This document shows, piece by piece, positions 18,954 through 31,476 of a stretch of 64,000 bases of DNA (positions are counted from its first letter, which is position 1; each line of letters opens with the position of its first letter). The translations under genes and the position numbers were made by a program. Below the pieces are notes generated by a model, which did not search any database, had not been told where the DNA came from, and saw only the letters and a list, made by a program, of their open reading frames with translations. Source of the stretch: Acanthaster planci (lineage: Eukaryota > Echinodermata > Asteroidea > Valvatida > Acanthasteridae); assembly GCF_001949145.1 (NCBI RefSeq), contig NW_019091372.1:1086239-1150238 (forward strand). The letters run 5' to 3'.

Positions 18954-19069
18954 AAGTTTGCATGGCTGCCATCTTGTAGGCCAGTACTTTTGTTCCACAG
19001 GGTATGCACAAAGGAGGTTTCCAGTGGAACAAAAGAACTGCCCCGCAAGATGGCTACCACACAAAGCCC
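18954..19069. mobile_element. 116-122 bp foldback family, copy 1
   Basis: The left arm TTTGCATGGCTGCCATCTTG...AGTACTTTTGTTCCA is mirrored by TGGAACAAAAGAACTGCCCC...ATGGCTACCACACAAAGCC. A second copy lies at 48833-48954. There is no coding capacity, so it is a MITE-like palindrome. Confidence 0.8.
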
Positions 19070-19716
19070 CTGTATACTCGTATTATAAATTTACCAAGAG
19101 GTTTTAGCTTCTTTAAGGAGCTTAGAGCCAGTGCACTTTTCAAGTCTTTATTTTTCGTCTCCCAAGTTAGCGAGGTGCGTGTTAATTGACAAAACATTTC
19201 TGCTCGCGTTCAAGGTAACTGCGCCTCGTTAGTATCTTTTCCTTCATCCTCTTCTGTGCGCGACTGTATTTCTGACGGAATTTCAATCTGTGGGGACGAA
19301 AATTAAGTTGTAAACAATTGTTTCATACATGTTTTCTTTGCAAACAGTAGTGATTGTGCGTAAGGTTTATTTCCTTTTTATTGTGTAACTGTGAAATTTT
19401 CAACGTTGCAACCAAGATATTTCTGCGTTTAAGCAACTCAACTGTCTTGGATGTCAGCCTTGCTTTATTTTCCCTCAAAGATAGAGGGCCCGATGATTCG
19501 ATTTTGTAAAAGTCGTTTTCAGTGCCTACCTTAGAAAAGACTCTGCCAGGATCGAAATGTCAGGCATTGTCAATTTAAGCTTTTCATTTAAAGTAACTTG
19601 AATCAAAACAGTTTGTAGAATGTTTTTATTATTTTAGATGTTGATGCAATTTTTGTTAAACTGAAGGCCACGGTGTGGTATTTGTCATTTGAAGTTCTGG
19701 AGACTTGTTAGACTTA

Positions 19717-19876
19717 AATAAAACCAGCCTGAAATCCCACATTCAGTCTGTCAAGATGGAATAAATTTGAATAGTGCTTCTCATCGTCAGCTTATATTTT
19801 TGTTTTTGAATAAATGTAATTTACATATTGTGTTTTTTGTGCGACCACCTCCATCATGACTGTAAAGATTAATAAA
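19717..19876 (+). promoter_or_regulatory. Cluster of AATAAA words, possible polyadenylation region
   Basis: AATAAA occurs at 19717, 19760, 19809 and 19871. The third is followed by a T/GT-rich stretch (near 19830-19840). This fits the end of a plus-strand transcript, but no coding exon is tied to it, and AT-rich sequence yields such words by chance. Confidence 0.2.
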
Positions 19877-20187
19877 TCGACAGAAAGGGACTTTCTTTCA
19901 CCGATGAAGCCTCAAGTCATTGCCTTTGATTTTCAATATTTTGCGTTGGAGATTTTATTATTTTCAAGCGCACCATTTAAATGCCCTAGAGTTATATGTA
20001 CACCACTGTGATCTGTAATGACTGACCAATCCGCAAGCACATTGTTTTTGTTTGATTTCCTGGGCCAAATCATTAAGAGGAGGGAGAAAAAACCAAGACG
20101 TCCCTCGGGTCATTCTAGGAAACACCTTTCTTGTAATTAGTTCATGAATAATGAAGGAACGGATGGCTTTTCGAAGAGACTTCAAAC

Positions 20188-20490
20188 CTCACTCTGTGCC
20201 TCGACATGCAAACCATTAAAGGGACTCTTACTTGCCCAAAGAGTGACATTCACTGGTAAGAAACCGTGGTGTCAAATTGGTGTTAATGTAATACCCAGGG
20301 TGTTGCTCTAACACCCTGGGTATTATGAGATGACAAATCTCACTCTGAGCCTCGCCATGCAAACCTTTAAAGAGTCTCTTACTAATCAGAGAGCGACATT
20401 CACTGCTAACGAAACTGTAGTGTCTAACTGGTGTTAATGTAACACCTTGGGTGCCACTATAACACCTTGGGCGTTATAACATGACCTTGT
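20188..20490. repeat. Direct duplication of about 151 bp with hairpin cores
   Basis: CTCACTCTG followed by CCTCG-CATGCAAACC and CTCTTACT starts at 20188 and again at 20339. Each unit ends in a GGTGTTAATGTAA word and a palindromic ACACC...GGTGT core. In the first the hairpin is perfect: TAATACCCAGGGTGTT (20289-20304) pairs with 20310-20325 around a 5-base loop. In the second it is decayed. Confidence 0.75.
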
Positions 20491-20879
20491 CAGGCTGGTG
20501 TAGGATCTGACAACACTCAGGGTGTTAAACTAACAACACAGTTTTTGGCGTGTTCCGGCATCGTTCCCTTTCTCAACGGATGACGCAGACATTATAGGTT
20601 AAAAGAAAATTGCCAAATAGGAAGACATGGTTGGCGGTATGCCCAAAAAAAGCCCAAGCAGTGTTTTTCAAATGTTGAACATTATCTTGACCGATCACGA
20701 AAAAATTTAAATGCTTCAATGTGACTTAAATGCATGTATTCAACAGCTGCATGCTTGATTTTTATCCATTAACCACTTTTGTGGCTTTAATTTAAATTCA
20801 AGGTGGCTACAGCGATAGTAACCGAAGAGGTTCTCGTACTCGACAGAAACACACGAAAAAAATAACATACCGGTGTGTA

Positions 20880-21160
20880 AATAGATACAGGACCATCACT
20901 GTGTGGACCCATGTAGAACATATGATGCAAGATATGTGGCAAAGGGGGACCCCCTCTATTTTGTCTTCTTTTGTATTGATGGAATCTTAGGAATTCCTAA
21001 CATATTTCCCAGGAGGGTGCAGTAGGCACAATAGCCTTAGGGTATACAGCTCATATGCAGCAAGGTATGAGACGGAGAGAACCCCCCCCCCGTGCTTTGT
21101 GTTGGTCATTGTGTCGCAGGAATCTGGGGAATTCCTTTCAGACATCTTGGGGGGATGTGT
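20880..21160. other. Diverged outlying copy of the 67-bp repeat and flank
   Basis: AGATACAGGACCATCACTGT and GTGGACCCATGTAGAA at about 20884-20920 match the 67-bp satellite that starts at 21300. The following 240 bases show no gene. Confidence 0.5.
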
Positions 21161-21299
21161 TAAGTAACAATAGTTTGGAATGTGTATAGGGATTGGACAT
21201 GTTGGGGGGTACCCCTCGGTCTCATTTCTTGCTTGGTATAATACAGCTTCTGCATCACATTAGGGGGTCCCTCTTTCCCACATATCGTACTGGGTATCA

Positions 21300-21785
21300 T
21301 GTGAAAAGACATGCCAACAACAGATGGGTCTGTGGCTAGACACAGGACCATCTTTGTGTGGACCTACGTAAAAAGATATGCCAATAACAGTCTGGTGTGA
21401 CTAGATACAGGACCATCACTGTGTAGACCTATGTAGAAAGATATGCCAATAATAGATGGTGTGTGACTAGATACAGGACCATCACTGTGTGGACCTGTGT
21501 AGAAAGACATGCCAACAACAGATAGGTGTGTGACTAGATACAGGACCATCACTGTGTAGACCTATGTAGAAAGATGTGCCAATAACAGATGTGTCTGTGA
21601 CTAGATACAGGACCATCACTGTGTGGACCTATGTAGAAAGATATGCCAATAACAGATGTGTCTGTGACTAGATACAGGACCATCACTGTGTGGACCTATG
21701 TAGAAAGACATGCCAATAACAGATGTGTCTGTGACTAGATACAGGACCATCACTGTGTGGACCCATGTAGAAAGATAGCCAATAA
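21300..21785. repeat. Tandem repeat, period 65-67 bp, about seven units
   Basis: The word GGACCATC recurs at 21345, 21410, 21476, 21543, 21610, 21677 and 21744. Each unit carries TGTAGAAAGATATGCCAATA and a GACTAGATACAG end. Single stray units lie at about 20885 and 22190-22310. Frames through it give repeated SDGPVSSH peptides, which are by-products of the repeat. Confidence 0.92.
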
Positions 21786-22190
21786 CAGATGGGTGCACCG
21801 AACCAATTCAAGCTCCATTGAAAATTGTGTAAAATCAACCAAGTTTGGAGCCCCATGTCAGGCAACTGAAGTCCCTGAGGCCTCTCAAACAAAAAACAAT
21901 GTGTTGTTTGGTCCTGAATGTTTCCAAGCCTTCCCAGCGGCCATTTTTCAAATAACATCCCTCACCTTCCTCGGGCTTTTCTGACTAATTTTCAATTCTA
22001 TTTTTGTCTGCTTTGCCCCCAGATGGGTGCCCCAGAATCTACAGAGATGATCCTGGGCCATACTGACACAATCCCACCATTTTTTGGCCCAAACAGACCC
22101 CTCTTTTCGAAACATTCTCTGGGGGTACTTTCTGTGCGCCTCGACCTGGAGGAGAATTTCCCTTGAATTGGGGCACTGCACCCAGATGGG
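21786..22190. mobile_element. hAT-like non-autonomous element inserted in the 67-bp repeat, with 8-bp target duplication
   Basis: CAGATGGG stands at 21786-21793 and again at 22183-22190, on either side of a 389-base element. In an uninterrupted repeat unit this word occurs once before TGTGTGACTAG. The ends are inverted: TGCACCGAACCAATTCAAG at left and the complement of GGTGCAGTGCCCCAATTCAA at right. An 8-bp duplication is typical of hAT elements. A diverged relative lies at 63287-63766. Confidence 0.8.
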
Positions 22191-22310
22191 TGTGTGACTA
22201 GATACTGGACCATCACTCTGTGGCCCCATGTAGAAAGACATGCCATAATGGGTATGTGACTAGATACAGGATCCTCCTGTGTGGTCCCATGTACTGAAGA
22301 CACCTAATGG
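22191..22310. repeat. Remainder of the 67-bp tandem repeat right of the insertion
   Basis: Two further units (TGTGTGACTAGATACTGGAC, then ATGTGACTAGATACAGGATC) resume directly after the right-hand CAGATGGG. This shows the array was split by the element. Confidence 0.85.
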
Positions 22311-24830
22311 TTGCGCATGTCACTTGCCCTGTCCTTGGGGTTAATGGATTTTATCCTGCTGAAGTGGTAGACCATTATACTACCAGCTCTCTAGAAGGCT
22401 TTGTGAGACACGTGGCGGGCTGCGCTTCGGAGTACGGGTGCTCGTTTTGGGCCAGTGGCATTTTACCACGGTGAACTTTCAATCCCAACGCTCTTGTGAA
22501 TCGTTGTGTTTTCCCTGTCATTCCTTTGCTGCTTTTTTAAATACAAGCTTTACTGTGAAGACGGCTGTAGATAGTGCGTCGATCTCTGCTGTAGCTCGAG
22601 GTTTTGCCTTTTCACTTTCAAAATTAGAGATGAATCAAAGTAAACCCTCCTTTATCGTGTGAACCTATAGCTCTGATATCTCACCTTCCATCGGTATATA
22701 TTCGCGGTCGTCTAATTGATTGATGTGTTATAAAGGTCTATCTTATTTGGAAGTAGCAAACATCAGCCACACCTTACCTCGGATCGATATATGACCGTTT
22801 ACTCTGATTGGATACACTGCATAGTTACAAGTAAACCTAGCCTTTGATCAAGGCGCCCCCGGCGAAATGGATAGTCGCTCGAGAGCGAGGAGCTAGAGGA
22901 GACCAGTTTAATAAGCACCAAACCAACGCACGAAGAAAGACTACACGACGAACCGCACGCGCGCCCCAAACGGCGGCGGCGCGCACAGTCCACGACACAC
23001 ATAGGTCGGCTACTGCATGCAGGTCTTGCGTGCAGTTCATCGTGTGGTCTGGACTGTCCATTTCGCCGCGGGTGCCTTGATCAAAGGCTAAAGTAAACTT
23101 GGCTCCGCGAGCGAAGATTCAACCAACGCATGCGTTGTTCTGCAGTGCAGTTACGCGCAGCCGTCGCACATTACACGTGTAGCCTATGTTGTCTAGACGC
23201 AAAAAGAGGCTTAACTGCGCATCCGAGAAGCATTGACCCCAACAGTGATAGAAAGTTGTGTTTTGTGCGCATTTAAACGAGAATTAGTTGTCCAAATGCC
23301 GCGTAATACGCTTGCGTGTTTCGTATCGTATAGATGAAATTATGCATGTTGCTGAGAGTACACTTAGTCCACTCTCTCGACCTCCTTCCAGGGACTGCAT
23401 CCATTACCTTGATTTCAGCAACCTCAGAATCTGTACCAGATTTGTTATGCCGTTTCGCCCCTCCTCCCGTTTCCCCCTGGGGACGTTAGCAGGCATCTCT
23501 GGTGTTTATCGTCATCGATGCCAGACACTCGAAACACGCACGTGACGAGTTGGCGATCGACAGTGACGCTCGTTTAGAAACGCTCCAGCCAGCCCCTTGC
23601 GGCGATCGAAGGTATCCGGTGAGTGCATTTCACTCGGTAATGGCAACAGCATGGCCAATTTATTTGTCCGATAAAAACAGCCAATATATTTTGCACTTGT
23701 TGTAAGTTAACGTGGACATATTCAGTAATCCTCCGCCGGCATCTGCTGCCTCGGTACCGGAGCGAGGACGGTGATGAAACTTAAGAATTCCCTATGCGTA
23801 GAACTCGGAGTCCGTCAAGGTAGGGTGGCGTTTCTCAAAGTTGGTCACAAATTATTCCAAACATGTTCTAGCAAGGCTGTTTGGTATCGACCTCCGCGCA
23901 CATGTACCCAAATGGCTTCTGACAGAAGTACGAAACAAAGAATGCAAGCTCGAGTTGTAGCGTTTGAGAAAAACCAAGTTCCTTGCGCGAAAATGTCGCG
24001 TCCCGTGTTTGTGATTGTGCCTATTCGTAACGAGGATATTGTTTTGGAACATGACTTTCGATGGTTGCATGCGTTCTCTGAACTCAGTATCATGCCACTT
24101 CGCTTAAAGTAAATAACGAACCTGTCCAGGACAGCCACGTGCATGACTTCGTTTAAAAAGGGTGCAATTTATCTCTTCTAGATGACAAAATATCATCCAA
24201 TGAGAACACCATATTGTTAGCAGAGGAAAAAGTTTGCTGTCACACCAACAACTGTTATCTCAGTCAAGGGCAGGTTGATGTCTTACAGGAAACGGAGATA
24301 TTTTAATCTCATCAGCGCGTGCATTTGGCAGACAGTATATCAATATTTGTGGGGTCATGCAAAGTACCGGAGTGGTTAGAATGTTTTGCCGAATCATACG
24401 GAGCGGAATTCGACTTAATCCGAGACACATGGAGAAATGGCGATGGAGAAAAGGGCCAACCTTCGGACTGACAAACTGGCTGTTTAATTCGTCGACTAAA
24501 TTAAGCTTGCTGGAGCGTGTCCTGCAATATCGCGCGAGTGAATGCTTTTGAGCAGTGGCGCGCATCTGCCACGGTGCGAAGAAGTGCCATTATTTAGAAT
24601 TTTGCTTATTTTATCATATGCGTAGTCCCATATTTGCATTGCAGATTTTATGATATTATAGGAGATAGATGTTTACCAAATTAAACATTAAAAACGTGGT
24701 TCCATCATTTTCATCGTGCATGAAAATTGTTTCCTTTTAAAACTAGCATGTGCCTTGTATCACTCAGTACTACTGTACAGCTGGTGGTACCAATACCAGC
24801 TTTCCCTACCGTAAAAAATTGTAGATAATA
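22311..24830. other. No gene recognised apart from a CpG-rich foldback
   Basis: Nothing coding can be supported. The foldback at 22828-23100 is described separately. Open frames near 23771-24112 (113 codons) and the antisense frames over it have no family resemblance. Confidence 0.4.
22828..23100. mobile_element. CpG-rich foldback element with arms of about 45 bp
   Basis: The left arm includes TAGCCTTTGATCAAGGC and GGCGAAATGGA. The right arm is its complement, with TCCATTTCGCCGCGGGTGCC then TTGATCAAAGGCTAAAG. The core is unusually GC-rich (GGCGGCGGCGCGC) and its frames are Arg/Ala-rich. It is MITE-like, with the target duplication unclear. Confidence 0.65.
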
Positions 24831-24998
24831 GGGCCGTTTCACAATAGTGCGCCACCAAGAGTTTGCAACGCGTTGGCCAATCACAATGCGCGAAATTTGT
24901 CGACCCAATGCACGTTTGGAAAGGGTCGACAAATTTCGCGCGTTATTATTGGCCAACGCGTTGCAAACTCTTGGTGGTGCACTATTGTGAATCGCCCG
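24831..24998. mobile_element. 168-bp palindromic TA-flanked element, copy 2 (full length)
   Basis: Flanked by TA on both sides (24829-24830 and 24999-25000). The arms carry TTTCACAATAGTGC, AGAGTTTGCAACGCGTTGGC, CAATCACAATGCGCGAAAT and TTGTCGACCC, mirrored to the right of a short centre at about 24914. TA duplication and long near-perfect inverted arms suggest a Tc1/mariner-mobilised MITE. Confidence 0.9.
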
Positions 24999-27900
24999 TA
25001 TTCATGGAGACCTACGCGTGAGTTGGCAATTATATATAACAGGCATCCAATTTAACCCCAAAAATCCGTTCGATTTTTATTTCAATGTGTCTCAACATCA
25101 ATCACTTTGTTGACTGTCAGCTACTCAGGGCACAGCATGCCCGCGGCAGCTGTTTGCCGTTGGAACCCCGTAGAGGGTCAGGGCCGGAAACCAGTCTAAT
25201 GTAGCAAGCCGGATTCCTTGTGGGCAAATGCCATATATAACTGGTGAAATACGAAAGGAAGCACGCATCCTGCAATGCTTTTTTTTTTTCTCTCGAGACC
25301 CTGGTCTCAGTTGTGAATAATAATTGCCTGCACTTGCCCACCTCAATGCCTTGCATGGCTGGCTTGTGTTTAATTAGGGCCGAAGACGAAATGCGTGCCT
25401 TTAAATTTCTGTCTGGAATCGAGTCGTCGAAGGTGCATAAATTTCCAGGATTTGGAACTCTACGTGTGTGAGGAATTTAGACCTTGGATCTGTAACGGCT
25501 GTTTGGACTTGTTTTTCTCAGTAGGCCTACATGGAATATCTGAGCTAACTTCATGCTCATCATTCAATGTGCAACCTGTCGGTGCACTTTTGGATTGAAA
25601 ATGGAGGCCAAAGGCTAGATCAAAATCGAGAAACTGATTCTTTGATGCCACAATCAAATCCTGTGCCGGCCAATTTGACATTGCGTGATACGGGGTAGGT
25701 TGAAACATTCCGTCGGTCATCCCATCTTCACATTTACGCAGAAGAGTGCAATGTGATTTTGGAGCTTTGTCCAGTTTCATATTTTCTCGGCTAGAATTGT
25801 AGGGACTCTTCCGATTCAGAGCCAGTCTATGTCTTTGTTTTCCCAAGTTGTGGTTACTTGGGTGTTGCGCAGGCAATAGACACAGCCGTAGCTCAGTCCA
25901 AACCTGTTTCAGTCACGACTCTACTCTGAGTGCTCGGTAGTACCGCCCCTAGGGATTGTGCCCCCCATCTTGAAAAGTTACTAAAACAATGATTAATTTG
26001 TATTCTATTGCCCCCTGCAAGCATTAAGTTGAAACCTTCGTGCTGAAAATAGTGGGCCCACGATGCAACAAGTTTCCAAGGCTAAGCAAATCCCGTTCGG
26101 AAAGCTTCGATTTCTAGCAACATGCTGAGGCTCAATGTATATGTTATTGGTAAACATAACCTTCCCTGCTGCTCAAGGTCACACACTGTGTCTTGGCCCT
26201 GGAATCGAATCAGCAACCTCCAATCTGTGAGCACGCGGGGTATATCGGTATAAGGAACAGTTCTTGGTAGTGACTTTTTGAAAAAGTCAAACTCTGCGTG
26301 GGGTGGCGGGCACAGCAGGGGAACGTGTTCATCGAACGTGAAAACACTGATACGAGATCAGTCCCCGGGATGTTTAGACAATCCTTTTGCTTCGAAATGT
26401 ACTTACGAAAACAACGTCTTGTGAAATTCCAAATAAGAGAAAAAATACCGTTTGCAAACGCGTTGAGTTCACAGTTTCATAAGGGAAGACAAGTGAAAAA
26501 ACCAGGTATCTTACAAAATACATGTATAGACGAAATTAAAGTGTTGTAATGGTGAAGATTTGTTAACCGAACAATATCAAGGTTTTAAAAACGACAAACA
26601 AGTCGTAATTCAGCTATAGGAGAAACAAATACAAGAAAACCCTATCTTTAATTCCTTTCAAAATGCACATCCTGTTTATGTTTGTTCTGTCGCAGTGTAA
26701 CATAGTGTTTAATTGTCTAAATGTTTGTGAAATTGTTGAAACTCCAGGACGCAACCAGCCATGAGACAATTAAGAGCCCTTGGGGGGGGAGGAAGGATGG
26801 TTGCTAGACGACTTAAAGATAAAAAGCTTGAATGGGAAACGTTTGCTTTTTCAAATACTGACGTTTCGATGTCACCATGCGTCTTGCAACCAGGCTGTCA
26901 CGCCGTAATACGGCGGCATGCAAGCAACATTTGCGGCGGCGCCCCAACATCGCTTGTGGACGTACGGGTATATCGCTCAGGTAAGGCTACAGCAATTCCG
27001 TGCTGCTTTCTTTCTTCAACTCCCACCGGCAATTTGAACCGTCACTGCGAGCCGACCGACTCTCAGATGCGATCGCCAGTCGCTGTCAAACACACAGTGC
27101 AATAAACAAGTGGCGCTGCTTGCGAGCATTTTAGCGCCTCTCTCTAAACCAAAAGAACCGTGTAGCCGTGCCGGATTCATCGCGAGACAGGGTCAGTTGC
27201 TGACTCGAGAATGAAAGTGTTGCGGATCGTGAGCAGACTGTAATCTGTACCAGTTTTGATCTAGCTCGTTCTGCGTAATGCGACAGGGTGACTGAGGCAT
27301 AATTTGCTGGAGTTTTAATGTAGCACCGCGTTTCCCAGCTCCGTCTTACACTCCACCTGCAAGCTTCCGGTTGCAGCATGACAGGGAACGAATGCTGAAC
27401 GACTGAGTGAAATAGTGTACATGTACATGTACCGAAGCGATAGCTCGTCACTTATCTCGTGTACTTCAGTCGCAAGTGAACATGAACATCTATTGTCGGC
27501 TAGTGTTTACCGTGGACGCTTGTTTGGATAGGGTCGTGTTTCGTGAATTCATTTCGTAGTTTGGATAGGCATATTATGAAGCAGGCCGGAGAGAACAAGA
27601 ACTTTCAGGCAGAGAGTTCAACAAACAACATAAAAGCCAGTACTATTAGCGATTACTTGCATTTTATTAACCTATTTGCTTTTATGATTCGAGAAGCTAT
27701 AGGGAGATGAATAATTTGTTGACTGAGAAACTTTAAGTTGTGACACTCTACGTGGGTCCTCTTGCCTCTAATTGGCGACAAGGAAGACGGCTGTCTTTAG
27801 CCTGCCGTGTTCATGACTGAATCCTGTTAGACCGGTTCACGGGTACCCTCCAGAAATTTGCCAACATCGGCCCAGTCAATCAGCGTAATTGCTCGTGGAC

Positions 27901-30900
27901 CCACCACCTCGACGAGTTCATCACTTGTCATTGCTATTCTCGTGCTTCATATCTCCACATGGTCAGTGCCCTGGGACAAACGCGGACACTCGTATCGATA
28001 TTGCGCCTTAATTTCACTTTCTGCGTCAGACGCCCAACAGCCGGCGCGCGCATCACGTGTCGACACCGTCTGGTGTCCTGACTCTCTTTGAGCCACGCGC
28101 CCCCACCGCACGCACAGACATCAGCACTCAGTCGCAGCAACAACACAACGCGCACATCAGTGGCAGTCTTGTCATCTACACGATCTGGCCAGGCAGTCTT
28201 CTCTCATCGGCCCTCAGTCATCCCTGTGATCTGCTGACTGAGGCTGAGTTCCACAAAGCTAATACCGGACATTATTACTATTCACTGTCTGCAGGCGTTT
28301 CCACATCCTCCTATCTCCACACTACAGCGCTCCAAGCAGTCGCATAGAAACTACTAGTCGACCTCAGCAAACGAGGAACTTCAGCATAGCGGTGAGTCTA
28401 CCAACATAGTCATTTAATTACACTCACAATTTAACCTCCTTTGTACTCAAAGTGTGCTTCATTGGTTTGTACTTAGTAGTTCAGGTAACTTTTTTCAAAC
28501 TGAAACAAATATATACTCTGAACACAAGCTTAAGAGAAGTCTGAGTTGCATTGACGTTGGATATAATCGCGAGTGCGTTTTCTCTTAATAACGAAACTAA
28601 ACCTTGAAATTTGTCTTTCCCCCAATTTCCGCTTTAAATCTAATTGCAGTTTTCCCGCGCCAACTGTATTGTTTCGTTAATATTCCAGGGTTTTACTACG
28701 CTGTTCACCATTCAATCATGTAAAATGATCCATTTGTCTTTGTGTTTGTTCTGCAACAAAGAACATTGTTGAGGCCAGCTGGTTGGCCAGTCAGTAGCTC
28801 TATCTATCATCAGAATAATTATGCTATAGTCTCTGTAGCACATGCCGTTGGGACCGTATAACATTGAACATGCCTCAAATTTATTTCCCCGATACCAACA
28901 CCATGACATATAAACCCATTAACAGTCAGACTGATTGAATGTTTCATATTCGAGCAGAGCATTACGCCCTAGGTGTCTTGTGAACAGGAAAATCTTTCAG
29001 AACCGATCTTGTTCAGTGTTAGTATTTGTTGCTCACTCCTTGCTAACAGACTGAAAATTAGAACTGCAGTCTTTCCCCAGAAAAATCTTCTTCGGATAAA
29101 AAAAGTGTCTTCATGCCCATATGCCACAGTACTAGTCTTCCGTGAATATTTGCTGTAAACATTCCTCTGTCCTTTGGTCACGGCTAATCGGGCTGTTGAG
29201 ACATTCGTCGCATTCTAATGGGGTGTTCAATTTGTTTACTTCAAAATTTGTGCCAGAAAAAAACGCATCATACAGACCCCTTTACAATGTCTGACACCCG
29301 TTCAACAGGATTTTGCATTGTGTGCAACGTGTCTAAGATTGAATACTGTGGCTCATGTCACAACTCGGTCTAATTACAGCGGACGCACTTGAACTAAATT
29401 CGAGGCACATTTTTTTCCGCTTCTCAGATGTCACTTTCAGGCACACATTTTGGAAGTGTGCAATGAAACGAGCTGGCTTTTTTGTCTGTGACGATCGAAC
29501 GCTTAAGATCCAACACAGCTCGTGACCGCTGAAGTGACGGCACAGTGCCATAGGCCCAATTAGTGGGAACGGCGACCATCTTTCTCCTTTCAGATGTCAC
29601 TTCCGCATGGTTTGATAAAAATGTGAGACGCATGAAATGTGTTGGGGAGCCAAGATCATAACACAAATGCCATCTTTACCCAACTTTCCCGTGTTGACGG
29701 TAAATCGTTGGATGATATGTAACTTTCTGGGGTTTTTTTTTTCAATTTTTCTCTCTCCTTATTTGAGCCACTTTGCACTATTCCGAAAACATTGAAAACC
29801 TCATTTTATTTAGATGTACTCCTTAGAAATATCAGAGGGCAATTCTAACCTAAAATGCAAGGTGCGAAGTTTAGAGTCAGTTATAACTTTGAAAATTAGT
29901 CACAAAAGTGTCAAACCGATCGAGAGAGATAAAAGGAAACACCAAGACGCAAAAATTCCATTTAGCCATTCGACCACGGACGTGCGTAATTAACGCACGG
30001 TATTGAGGAAATAGTTCGAGGTGAATCGGCCTGCTTTTGCTTCTTTGAATGAAATAAATAAATACCGTCAGTGGAGGTTATTTCCAAGGGTAAAACTAAA
30101 TAAAAACATGCATGAGTGTCTTTACACTGTTAGTGTTTTACACGTCATATCTACCCATTCCTTGCAACATCATATACATCAACACTTTTGGTGGGTACGT
30201 GGCAGCACGCTTGACGGCCATTTTGCGCCCGCTGATTACGTGACCGCGCTAGCGGTTCGTCTGGCCGGCTCCCGTGGAGGAGGTTTCTTTGAGGCCTACC
30301 CCACTTCAACAGGCGCGTATCGGGCTGCTGTTACAGCCAGCCGGGCTGCTTGGATTTCCGCAATTAGGGGCCCGACACAAAGTGTAATTGAGATGTCACC
30401 ACAACATAATTGTGTCCTTCCGGGTGTCTTTCGCGATTCCCTTTAAAATCTTACCTCGTGCTTCTGTTTGTAGGGCCTCCATGGAGCTCGAAGCTTTGCC
30501 GATTGGGCACGAGTTTCTGTCTTCCATACAAATGCATGCTTGATTTCAGTACTAGAAAGACGGTCTGGCTGTAGCGGCTTCAAAAGAATCATTACTATAT
30601 TAATTAACTGTGGGCTGTCCCGTGACTTACTCAAGTATCTGACCTTACTAGTATTAGCCAGGTACCCCAGTGATGATGATACAGGCGGGCTTTGCATCAA
30701 GTGACTGAATGAGACGGGTTTTTTTTCATACCAGAATGATGCTTGCTCTTTAATTGCTTAATAGACAAAAGCCCTGTCATCGGTCCGTGGATCAATGTTG
30801 TTTGCCTTCTGTAAGTAGTTTTATAGTGTAGCCAATAGAATTATGCCAGTGGTTCAACAACGATGCAGGGCGCTGTGTGTCCTAATACCGAAAGGCCTTA

Positions 30901-31476
30901 GTCTGGTATCTGGTTCCTTGACCAAAGATTCATTGACGACTCTTGACAAAATCTTAAGTTAGGTATCACCCACGGATACAAATAGATTATGACGCAACAT
31001 GTCAAGGGTCACAAGGAAAGCCCTGGGTGGATCCTATGTGCAGATGTACATGCAGGCTGTTAATGTTGGTCACTTTAAAAACTTTCAAGAAACTGAAAAA
31101 AAAACCGCGTAGGAAGGGAACAACATTGTACCCGAACATCAACAACGCTATCCGAATGTGGACGGGACGAGCTCGGAATATTTTGGCCTTCTTCGGAAAC
31201 TGGAGGAATTTGTCCGGTTTTGGTCACGTGGACATTGGTTGATACCAGACCCTTAATTCGACGAGACTAGTCGGAATCATAGGGTCTGGTATCCAGGCCC
31301 CTGATGACGCGACGAAAAAAATTCAGATGAATGTGCGGAAAGCCTATCGCGTCTTTGCTCACAAGAAACGCACCTGAACACTGTCTTACGCGCAGCGGAA
31401 GTATAAGAAACAAATTTGAATGTCGGAGACAGCGTATACGTGGCCTTGTTTTTGTCTGTTCTGTAGAGTTTCAATA
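24999..31476. other. No confident gene; weak exon-like signals
   Basis: Two donor-based candidates only. A frame from an ATG at 26761 ends at CTCAG|GTAAGG (26980). A CA-rich stretch ends at AGCG|GTGAGT (exon edge 28391) and could be a non-coding first exon. A tRNA-like minus-strand word (GATTCGATTCC, near 26190-26200) suggests a SINE relic. Nothing else is supported. Confidence 0.35.
31241..31293. repeat. Perfect 13-bp inverted repeat (hairpin)
   Basis: GATACCAGACCCT (31241-31253) pairs with AGGGTCTGGTATC (31281-31293). The 27-base middle is partly self-complementary (GACTAGTC at its centre). It could be the tips of a decayed transposon or a structured site. Confidence 0.6.

Larger units (their letters stand above)
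16015..20180. other. No confident gene; promoter-like and 3'-end-like signals only
   Basis: It contains a CCAAT pair at 17475-17511, a foldback element at 18954-19069 and a group of four AATAAA words at 19717-19876. The longest frames (about 60-90 codons) have no recognisable domain. Confidence 0.4.

Noticed and set aside
21364-21958. Repeated SDGPVSSH peptides in minus-strand frames, at first like a repeat protein
   Set aside because: They are translations of the 67-bp tandem repeat. 67 is not a multiple of three, so the frame cannot be kept through the array.
26748-26980. Possible exon with ATG at 26761 and donor CTCAG|GTAAGG
   Set aside because: The acceptor is ordinary, the frame contains a G-run and Cys-rich text, and no homology is recognisable. 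Noted only as a weak signal.
30021-30446. 141-codon open frame on the plus strand
   Set aside because: No domain, signal or splice context. The GC-rich right half lowers stop frequency by composition.
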